Source: Planctomycetota bacterium
GTDB taxonomy: Bacteria; Planctomycetota; Planctomycetia; Pirellulales; Pirellulaceae
Reading direction: 5' to 3'
Assembly (NCBI GenBank): GCA_026692885.1
Contig: JAPLNJ010001185.1
Location: 1-9,498, forward strand
Length of the DNA: 9,498 nucleotides
In this document: piece after piece, positions 6,411 through 9,498 of the stretch
Position numbering within the stretch: position 1 is the first letter of the stretch
How the letters are laid out: each line of letters starts with the position of its first letter
Made by a program: the position numbers and the translations under genes
The notes under the pieces: model-generated
Told to the model about the DNA's origin: nothing
What the model saw: the letters and a program-made list of their open reading frames with translations, nothing else
Database searches by the model: none

Positions 6411-6878
6411 ATGAACGTCACCGCCGTCGAGGGCAATCTGCTGGACCAGGACGTTGACGTAATCGTCAACGCCTGGAACCGGAACATCATTCCGTGGTGG
6501 CTGCTCCTGCCCCAGGGCGTGTCCGGGGCCATCAAGAAACGTGGCGGGACTGGTCCGTTCAAGGAACTCCGCAAGCATGGCTCGATCCCGCTGGGCGGTG
6601 CCGTCCTGACCTCGGCCGGGCGGCTGCCGTTCAAGGCCATCCTCCACGTGGCCGGGATCAACCTGCTGTGGCGGGCGTCCGAGCGGTCGATTCGGGATTC
6701 CGTCCGCAATGCGATGGCCCTGGCCGTTGAACATGGCTTCCGTTCCATCGCCTTCCCGCTGATCGGTGCCGGATCTGGCGGCTTCAATCAGGAGCGGGCC
6801 AAGGCGGTCATGCTGGACGAATTACGGACGCTCGAATCGCCGCTGGAAGTGATGGTGGTGGTGTTCCGGCGTACTTGA
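6411..6878 (+). CDS. Macrodomain protein (ADP-ribose-binding, Appr-1''-p processing type)
   Basis: The product has 155 residues, a complete single macrodomain. The ATG at 6411 lies seven bases after the AlkD-like stop, with GAGGTGG from that stop serving as ribosome-binding site, so translation is probably coupled. Motifs in order: VEGNLLDQDVDVIVNAWN (6-23), equivalent to the G-D-I/L-x-x-x-x-V-D-A-I-V-N-A-A-N start; LPQGVSGAIKKRGG (33-46), the loop normally written G-G-G-V-D-G-A-I; IPLGGAVLTSAGRLPFKAIL (59-78); and FPLIGAGSGGFNQERAKAVM (115-134), the phosphate-binding loop. Macrodomains bind ADP-ribose and many remove ADP-ribose from proteins, nucleic acids or acetyl groups. The unusual IIPWWLLLPQG insertion-like segment replaces the first glycine-rich loop, so catalysis is not guaranteed. 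Pairing with a DNA repair enzyme fits removal of ADP-ribose from damaged DNA, but this is inference. Confidence 0.88.
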   Translation: MNVTAVEGNLLDQDVDVIVNAWNRNIIPWWLLLPQGVSGAIKKRGGTGPFKELRKHGSIPLGGAVLTSAGRLPFKAILHVAGINLLWRASERSIRDSVRNAMALAVEHGFRSIAFPLIGAGSGGFNQERAKAVMLDELRTLESPLEVMVVVFRRT

Positions 6879-6887
6879 CGCGCTTGG

Positions 6888-6910
6888 CGTCGCGACAGTC
6901 GAACGCGACG
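6888..6910. terminator. Inverted repeat between convergent genes, possible terminator
   Basis: A 7-bp stem (CGTCGCG at 6888-6894 with CGCGACG at 6904-6910) surrounds a nine-base loop between the stops of the macrodomain gene (6878) and the convergent HU gene (6934). No T-tract follows on either strand, so it would be a weak or Rho-assisted terminator at best. GC-rich sequence makes such stems frequent by chance. Confidence 0.3.
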
Positions 6911-6933
6911 ACCAGGTCGAGGCTAGGCGACGA

Positions 6934-7266
6934 TTACTTCAGTGCGTCCTTCAGCGATTTCAAAGCCCGAACCTTAATCTTGTAGCAAGCGGGCTTGGCA
7001 GGGCGGTCCATCAGTTCGCCCGGCTTGAACGGATTGGGAACGCCTTTCTGAGCCTTCCGGGCCGGGATGAGTTTCTTCTCGATCTTTACCAGCCCTAAGG
7101 CTGCGAACACGCCGGCCCCTTTCTTACCCATGCTCTTGGTGGCCTCGGCCGTATACGCCTCCAGGACAGCAGCGACCTGTGTCTTCGGCAGGTTCGTGGC
7201 GGCCGAGACGTTGGCCAGGACTTCGCTCTTGGTCGGGGGTTTCTTGGCAGCAGCAGCTTTGGCCAT
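6934..7266 (-). CDS. HU/IHF-family histone-like DNA-binding protein
   Basis: The product has 110 residues, slightly longer than the usual 90-100. AAGGAA on the minus strand (complement of 7275-7280) precedes the ATG at 7264-7266. An Ala/Lys/Pro-rich lead (MAKAAAAKKPP) comes first, as often seen in planctomycete HU proteins, and may add electrostatic DNA contacts. It is followed by TKSEVLANVSAATNLPKTQV (12-31), the HU helix-turn-helix dimerisation part, then GVFAALGLVKIEKKLIPARK (52-71), the body strands. GVPNPFKPGELMDRPA (75-90) is the DNA-minor-groove arm with its N-P-F tip, and ALKSLKDAL closes the protein. The product should bend and compact DNA as a homodimer. It has no operon partner, and faces the plus-strand operon convergently. 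Confidence 0.93.
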   Translation of the reverse strand: MAKAAAAKKPPTKSEVLANVSAATNLPKTQVAAVLEAYTAEATKSMGKKGAGVFAALGLVKIEKKLIPARKAQKGVPNPFKPGELMDRPAKPACYKIKVRALKSLKDALK

Positions 7267-7336
7267 GATTCAGTTTCCTTCCGTGTTCTTGGGGAGTTGT
7301 CGAACAAACGAGTCAGCGTCGCGGTGACGCAAGATG

Positions 7337-7364
7337 ATTAAAGCCCATTCGCCGGGATTTGCAA
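7337..7364 (-). promoter_or_regulatory. Possible sigma70-type promoter of the HU gene
   Basis: Read on the minus strand, TTGCAA (complement of 7359-7364) is followed after 16 bases by TTTAAT (complement of 7337-7342), about 70 bases before the HU start codon. Both boxes are close to the TTGACA/TATAAT consensus and stand out in this GC-rich sequence. Planctomycete promoters are poorly defined, so this is a candidate only. Confidence 0.35.
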
Positions 7365-7424
7365 GGCCCGTGTTAGCCCGACAGGGGACCTGCAGGAGCG
7401 GCCGCATAGGCCCAGCGGCACGCC

Positions 7425-7817
7425 ATGTATCGGGTCGTGGCCCAGGTTGACGAAGAGGCCGAGTTGTTCCAAGTCTACGGCTACGCGCCCATTCGGATTC
7501 CCGAAGGTAGCCGTCCCGCGATCGAGGAGACGGTGGCGCGGGCAAACTACGGCTTACGCGTCGGCAAGTTCGAGTTGGATCTCGATCAAGGCGAAGTGCG
7601 TTTTCAGGCCAGCCAAGTCCTGACGGGCGACAGTATAGGTGACGGCGTCATCGACCGCCTGATCACCGTGACGATGGCCACGCTGGACATGTACCTGCCG
7701 GCCGTGCTGTCCGTGATCTACGGCAACGAGTTGCCGAAGGATGCCATCCGGTGCGTCGAGGGCGGCCGGTGCGGTGGCGACGAATCCGAAAGCGGCATCG
7801 ACGAGGTCGCCGACTGA
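7425..7817 (+). CDS. YbjN-domain protein, probably 5'-truncated
   Basis: The open frame from ATG 7425 gives 130 residues. The sequence VAQVDEEAELFQVYGYAP (5-22) followed by RPAIEETVARANYGLRVGKF (30-49), FELDLDQGEVRFQASQVLTG and AVLSVIYGNELPKDAI is the YbjN (type III secretion chaperone-like fold) pattern as seen in planctomycetes, where the function is unknown. Such proteins usually start 30-40 residues earlier, with a strand leading into G-R-N-G-x-W-x-C-V-A-Q-V. Here an in-frame TAG at 7407-7409 blocks any extension and no good ribosome-binding site precedes the ATG; nothing similar to the missing part is seen in the other upstream frames. It may therefore be a 5' remnant, or a shortened protein started at a chance ATG. 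The C-terminal tail is acidic (EGGRCGGDESESGIDEVAD) and ends the gene. Confidence 0.7.
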   Translation: MYRVVAQVDEEAELFQVYGYAPIRIPEGSRPAIEETVARANYGLRVGKFELDLDQGEVRFQASQVLTGDSIGDGVIDRLITVTMATLDMYLPAVLSVIYGNELPKDAIRCVEGGRCGGDESESGIDEVAD

Positions 7818-8131
7818 GCGGCCATGCGGACTTTTCTTTAGTGGTCGGGAATATACCGGCCCGTTCGAGTGTCTTATCTTATGGCACGTGCGCGAAACTT
7901 TCTCGCGAACCTTCCGCGGCGTGCCTCCTCCTTCTTAACAGTGAGCGACGTTTGACGGCGAGTTGCCTTGGAGCCGCTCCTTGACGGAGAACACGAACAT
8001 GATGGTCTTGCGGTCGAGTTACCTTCGCGAACAAAACTGCGATGGGCGGTTTGCCGGTCAACCGGCGAATACCCTGCCCCCGCATCGTCTGCGATTGTGA
8101 CACTCGGCCTAACCATCCGATCGAGCTTACC
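7818..8131. other. Gene-free stretch ahead of the terminator
   Basis: No convincing coding sequence lies here on either strand: the longer minus-strand open frames are arginine-rich, have no ribosome-binding site and read through repeats and tRNA genes. Two small stem-loops are visible, CGCGA/TCGCG around 7889-7905 and GCCGG with a TCAA loop at 8053-8066. Because the next element is a strong plus-strand terminator, part of this region is presumably transcribed, either as the long 3' untranslated part of the YbjN-like gene or as a separate small RNA. I cannot match it to a known RNA family. Confidence 0.4.
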
Positions 8132-8169
8132 AAAGCCCGGTGTCACAAAAGACGCCGGGCTTTTTTTTT
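8132..8169 (+). terminator. Intrinsic transcription terminator
   Basis: A perfect 9-bp stem, AAAGCCCGG (8132-8140) with CCGGGCTTT (8155-8163), encloses a 14-base loop and runs directly into nine Ts (8161-8169). This is a textbook Rho-independent terminator for plus-strand transcription. The nearest upstream gene ends 315 bases earlier. It insulates the tRNA array from upstream transcription, so the array should have its own promoter between 8170 and 8325. Confidence 0.88.
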
Positions 8170-8184
8170 GTTGGGGTCGGTAGC

Positions 8185-8273
8185 TTGTCCGTTGTCCGTT
8201 GTCCGTTGTCAGTTGTCCGTTGTCCGTGGTCCGTTGGTCCGTTGGTTCGTTGGTTCGTTGGTTCGTTGGTTTT
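8185..8273. repeat. Tandem heptamer array grading into octamers
   Basis: Seven consecutive 7-base units of TTGTCCG and close variants run from 8185 to 8233 (the fourth is TTGTCAG, the seventh TGGTCCG). From 8234 the unit becomes 8 bases: TTGGTCCG, then three identical TTGGTTCG, then a decayed TTGGTTTT. Short tandem heptamers of this kind are known as intergenic repeats in several bacterial groups, including cyanobacteria, and I recall similar ones in planctomycetes. They arise by slippage, and have no established function. Confidence 0.9.
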
Positions 8274-8285
8274 GGCGGAGATCTC

Positions 8286-8321
8286 AAGAACAACGGACCA
8301 AGAACAACGGACCAAGAACAA
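8286..8321. repeat. Direct repeat of 14 bases, 2.6 copies, complementary to the heptamers
   Basis: AAGAACAACGGACC is present at 8286-8299 and 8300-8313, with eight bases of a third copy at 8314-8321. Its AACGGACC part is the reverse complement of GGTCCGTT, found at 8228-8235 and 8236-8243 in the neighbouring heptamer/octamer array. The two arrays could therefore pair into a stem just ahead of the first tRNA-like gene. Confidence 0.85.
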
Positions 8322-8325
8322 ATTC

Positions 8326-8416
8326 GCACTGGTGGTCTAGTGGCCAAGACACCGCTCCCGGGGCACCGACGCGCAGCGTTGGTCCGGCGACGAGGGTTCG
8401 ACTCCCTCCCGGTGCT
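8326..8416 (+). tRNA. Aberrant tRNA-like gene, anticodon not assignable (Cys GCA possible)
   Basis: Three of the four tRNA arms are perfect: the acceptor stem GCACTGG (8326-8332) with CCGGTGC (8409-8415), a D arm GTCT/AGAC with loop AGTGGCCA (8335-8350), and a T arm GAGGG-TTCGACT-CCCTC (8392-8408). Discriminator base 73 is T. The part between D and T arms is 41 bases instead of about 22, and no 5-bp stem with a 7-base loop sits at the normal place. It contains instead an 8-bp hairpin, ACCGACGC (8365-8372) with GCGTTGGT (8376-8383), closed by the triloop GCA. Read as an anticodon loop GCGCAGC, this gives GCA (Cys), and U73 agrees with Cys or Gly. It could be a pseudo-tRNA, a tRNA with an insertion, or a variant tRNA. 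Length is 91 bases. Confidence 0.5.
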
Positions 8417-8448
8417 CTCAGTTCTTTGACAATTCGGCTTCCAACCAA

Positions 8449-8519
8449 GCGCCCATGATGTAGCGGCAGCCTGCCGCCTTGCCAAGGCGGAAGTGCGGGT
8501 TCGACTCCCGCTGGGCGCT
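8449..8519 (+). tRNA. tRNA-Gly(GCC)
   Basis: The acceptor stem GCGCCCA/TGGGCGC is perfect. The anticodon arm is CCGCC-TTGCCAA-GGCGG (8474-8490), anticodon GCC at 8481-8483. The T arm is GCGGG-TTCGACT-CCCGC, and base 73 is T, usual for bacterial tRNA-Gly. CCA is not encoded. It lies 32 bases after the aberrant tRNA-like gene. Confidence 0.95.
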
Positions 8520-8528
8520 CTCCACAAA

Positions 8529-8602
8529 CAGGACGTGGGAAAGCCTGGAATTCCGCGTGCTTCGGGCGCACGAGATCGCCGGTTCAAATCCGGCCGTCCT
8601 GA
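8529..8602 (+). tRNA. tRNA-Pro(CGG)
   Basis: The gene starts with C paired to G72 (CAGGACG/CGTCCTG), as is usual for proline tRNAs. The D arm is GGAA...TTCC. The anticodon arm is CGTGC-TTCGGGC-GCACG (8556-8572), anticodon CGG at 8563-8565. The T arm is GCCGG-TTCAAAT-CCGGC, and base 73 is A. CCA is not encoded. Confidence 0.95.
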
Positions 8603-8609
8603 CTGCGAT

Positions 8610-8684
8610 TGCGGTGGGGCCTGTGTTGGTACGGGCAGGCGCCTGTTAAGCGTCACGTCGCAGGTTCGATTCCTGCCACCGCAG
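8610..8684 (+). tRNA. tRNA-Asn(GTT)
   Basis: The acceptor stem TGCGGTG/CACCGCA has T1:A72 and G73. The anticodon arm is GGCGC-CTGTTAA-GCGTC (8638-8654) with one G:T pair, anticodon GTT at 8645-8647. The T arm is GCAGG-TTCGATT-CCTGC. CCA is not encoded. Only seven bases separate it from tRNA-Pro. Confidence 0.95.
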
Positions 8685-8690
8685 CTTTAC

Positions 8691-8774
8691 GGAAGGGCAA
8701 GCCAACTGGCGATGGCAGCCGCCCCGAAGGCGGTCGAGCGATGAGCCTTGAGGGTTCGACTCCCTCTCCTTCCG
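8691..8774 (+). tRNA. tRNA-Ser(CGA) with C33
   Basis: Length is 84 bases, with a long variable region and G73, as in serine tRNAs. The acceptor stem is GGAAGGG/TCCTTCC and the T arm GAGGG-TTCGACT-CCCTC. The anticodon arm GCCGC-CCCGAAG-GCGGT (8718-8734) puts CGA at 8725-8727. Position 33, almost always U, is C (8724), and C32-G38 could pair and shrink the loop to five bases. The gene could be functional, impaired or decaying. Confidence 0.8.
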
Positions 8775-8781
8775 CCTGCAC

Positions 8782-8853
8782 GTGCCCTTGGCCGATTGGC
8801 AGAGGCACCATCCTTCCAAGCTGGACAGGCGGGTTCGATTCCCGCAGGGCACT
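8782..8853 (+). tRNA. tRNA-Gly(TCC)
   Basis: The acceptor stem is GTGCCCT/AGGGCAC and base 73 is T, as in tRNA-Gly. The anticodon loop is CTTCCAA (8813-8819), anticodon TCC at 8815-8817. The stem CCATC/GCTGG has one T-C mismatch (8811 with 8821), so the arm is weaker than normal. The T arm is GCGGG-TTCGATT-CCCGC. CCA is not encoded. Confidence 0.9.
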
Positions 8854-8861
8854 CTGTTTGT

Positions 8862-8932
8862 CCGGGGATGGGCTAACGGTACGCTTCCTGGCTTTGAACC
8901 AGGCGATGAGGGTTCGATTCCCTCTCCCCGTG
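8862..8932 (+). tRNA. tRNA-Gln(TTG)
   Basis: The anticodon arm CCTGG-CTTTGAA-CCAGG (8887-8903) places TTG at 8894-8896. The T arm is GAGGG-TTCGATT-CCCTC and base 73 is G, both fitting Gln. The acceptor stem CCGGGGA/TCCCCGT pairs at positions 2-7 but has a C1-T72 mismatch. Glutamine tRNAs typically have a weak first pair (U1-A72), so this may still be recognised. CCA is not encoded. Confidence 0.9.
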
Positions 8933-8983
8933 CCTCGACACGCGGCCGAACCTACCGCGGAAACTCGTGTCACAGACAACTAC

Positions 8984-9054
8984 TGCGGGGTCGTCTAACG
9001 GCAGGATGGGACGCTCTGAACGTCTCGGTGTTGGTTCGATTCCAGCCCCCGCAG
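8984..9054 (+). tRNA. tRNA-Gln(CTG)
   Basis: The acceptor stem TGCGGGG/CCCCGCA has the weak U1-A72 pair usual in Gln, and G73. The anticodon arm is GGACG-CTCTGAA-CGTCT (9009-9025), anticodon CTG at 9016-9018. The T arm is GTTGG-TTCGATT-CCAGC. CCA is not encoded. It is 51 bases after the TTG isoacceptor. Confidence 0.94.
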
Positions 9055-9074
9055 CCTGCAACGTCGAACGAAAC

Positions 9075-9159
9075 GGAAGTCATCCGGCTGGATGAGGAAC
9101 CTGTCTTGAAAACAGGCGGCGGCACAGACCGCTTGTGGGTTCGAGTCCCACGGCTTCCG
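9075..9159 (+). tRNA. tRNA-Ser(TGA)
   Basis: An 85-base class II tRNA with acceptor GGAAGTC/GGCTTCC and G73. The anticodon arm is CCTGT-CTTGAAA-ACAGG (9100-9116), anticodon TGA at 9107-9109 with normal T33. A long variable arm follows before the T arm GTGGG-TTCGAGT-CCCAC. CCA is not encoded. Confidence 0.95.
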
Positions 9160-9178
9160 CTGATCGACGACACAGCAC

Positions 9179-9250
9179 ACGTCCCTGGTGTAATTGGCAG
9201 CACGACTGGCTCCAACCCAGTTGGTCAGGGTTCAAGTCCTTGGGGGCGTG
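9179..9250 (+). tRNA. tRNA-Trp(CCA)
   Basis: The acceptor stem ACGTCCC/GGGGCGT has A1-U72 and G73, as in bacterial tRNA-Trp. The anticodon arm is ACTGG-CTCCAAC-CCAGT (9205-9221), anticodon CCA at 9212-9214. The T arm CAGGG-TTCAAGT-CCTTG has one G:T pair. A 3' CCA is not encoded. Confidence 0.94.
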
Positions 9251-9254
9251 CCTT

Positions 9255-9270
9255 GGGCGAACCTTCGCCC
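9255..9270 (+). other. Stem-loop between tRNA-Trp and tRNA-Ala
   Basis: GGGCGA (9255-9260) pairs with TCGCCC (9265-9270) around the loop ACCT. No T-tract follows, so it is unlikely to terminate transcription. It may mark a processing site in the polycistronic tRNA precursor. Confidence 0.45.
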
Positions 9271-9277
9271 CTCGTTC

Positions 9278-9348
9278 GGGCTCATGGTCCAACAGGACGA
9301 CGCCAGCTCCGCAAGCTGGAGATCCGGGTGCGACTCCCGGTGAGTCCA
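9278..9348 (+). tRNA. tRNA-Ala(CGC) with C33 and altered T loop
   Basis: The acceptor stem GGGCTCA/TGAGTCC contains G3:U70, the main identity element of alanine tRNAs, and A73. The anticodon arm is CCAGC-TCCGCAA-GCTGG (9303-9319), anticodon CGC at 9310-9312. Two normally conserved bases differ: position 33 is C instead of U, and the T loop reads TGCGACT, so position 55 is G instead of U (pseudouridine). The D arm is a 3-bp stem GTC/GAC. CCA is not encoded. Confidence 0.82.
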
Positions 9349-9362
9349 CTGCACACGACGAC

Positions 9363-9434
9363 GGTCCCGTGGTCCAACGGCAAAGATGCTTGGCCTACAC
9401 CCAAGAGACGGTGGTTCAACTCCATCCGGGACTA
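9363..9434 (+). tRNA. tRNA-Val(TAC) with C33
   Basis: The acceptor stem GGTCCCG/CGGGACT opens with G1:T72, and base 73 is A. The anticodon arm is CTTGG-CCTACAC-CCAAG (9389-9405), anticodon TAC at 9396-9398, with C instead of U at position 33. The T arm is GGTGG-TTCAACT-CCATC with one G:T pair. CCA is not encoded. Confidence 0.85.
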
Positions 9435-9439
9435 CCTTG

Positions 9440-9498
9440 GCCCAGATACGCCAACCGGCAGAGCGGCTCGGCTTAAACCCGGGCGTTTGCGGGTTCGA
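9440..9498 (+). tRNA. tRNA-Leu(TAA), cut by the window end
   Basis: Visible are the 5' acceptor strand GCCCAGA, a leucine-type D arm, and the anticodon arm CTCGG-CTTAAAC-CCGGG (9467-9483) with TAA at 9474-9476 and normal T33. A long variable region and the start of the T arm (GCGGGTTCGA) follow. The 3' end lies outside the window, so the acceptor stem cannot be checked. Confidence 0.88.

Noticed and set aside
8185..8321. CRISPR array
   Set aside because: Units are 7, 8 and 14 bases and directly tandem with no unique spacers, and no cas gene is present.
8351..8391. Group I or archaeal-type intron in the first tRNA-like gene
   Set aside because: The extra sequence is only about 19 bases, much too short for a self-splicing intron, and there is no bulge-helix-bulge. 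Removing the hairpin does not leave a well-paired anticodon stem.
8326..8416. Selenocysteine tRNA as an explanation of the 91-base gene
   Set aside because: No TCA anticodon is present, the acceptor stem is 7 bp and the D stem 4 bp rather than the longer ones of tRNA-Sec.
7874..8656. A 260-codon minus-strand open frame across the repeats and first tRNAs
   Set aside because: It reads through heptamer repeats, the terminator and four tRNA genes in antisense, has repetitive low-complexity residues and no ribosome-binding site.
8493..9476. Several open frames of 60-130 codons inside the tRNA array on both strands
   Set aside because: All are shadows of tRNA genes; recurrent motifs such as GSxxT or ESNP come from the T-arm sequence GGGTTCGA, not from a protein family.

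Overview
The window looks like a piece of a planctomycete chromosome, or a close PVC relative. It is GC-rich. It carries the end of a PQQ-type beta-propeller protein, a secreted sulfatase start, an ARPP-1 fragment, an alanine- and lysine-rich HU protein and a YbjN fragment, a mix I associate with Gemmata-like planctomycetes. This assignment is inference from protein style; no marker gene fixes the species.

Layout. Positions 1-304 hold the 3' end of a propeller gene. Positions 456-1549 are a gene graveyard: a sulfatase cut just after its active-site motif (+), an internal ARPP-1 piece (-), the signal peptide and first residues of an SGNH-like hydrolase (-), and a C-terminal piece of an unidentified protein (-), joined almost end to end. 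An apparently complete secreted protein of unknown function follows on the minus strand (1550-2611). Then comes a second decayed zone (2612-3100) with the tail of an alpha/beta hydrolase. 

Positions 3122-6878 form a plus-strand run of five intact genes: a Tat-exported GH29-like fucosidase, a protein with CBS-like N-terminal and HEPN-like C-terminal parts, a small membrane protein with two zinc ribbons, an AlkD-type DNA alkylation repair protein, and a macrodomain protein 7 bases behind it. The AlkD-macrodomain pair suggests a link between base-damage repair and ADP-ribose chemistry, and the HEPN protein nearby has the motif of an RNase. Whether these act together is not shown. A convergent HU gene (6934-7266) follows, with a plausible promoter of its own, then a 5'-truncated YbjN-like gene (7425-7817). 

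Positions 7818-8131 have no recognisable gene but lead into a strong intrinsic terminator (8132-8169). Next are heptamer/octamer tandem repeats and a 14-base direct repeat (8185-8321). The last 1.17 kb is a dense tRNA array, all on the plus strand: one aberrant tRNA-like gene, then Gly(GCC), Pro(CGG), Asn(GTT), Ser(CGA), Gly(TCC), Gln(TTG), Gln(CTG), Ser(TGA), Trp(CCA), Ala(CGC), Val(TAC) and a partial Leu(TAA) cut by the window edge. None encodes CCA. No anticodon repeats. Three of them (Ser CGA, Ala CGC, Val TAC) have C instead of the near-universal U33, and the first has no normal anticodon arm. The array and its odd members are the most unusual content of the window.
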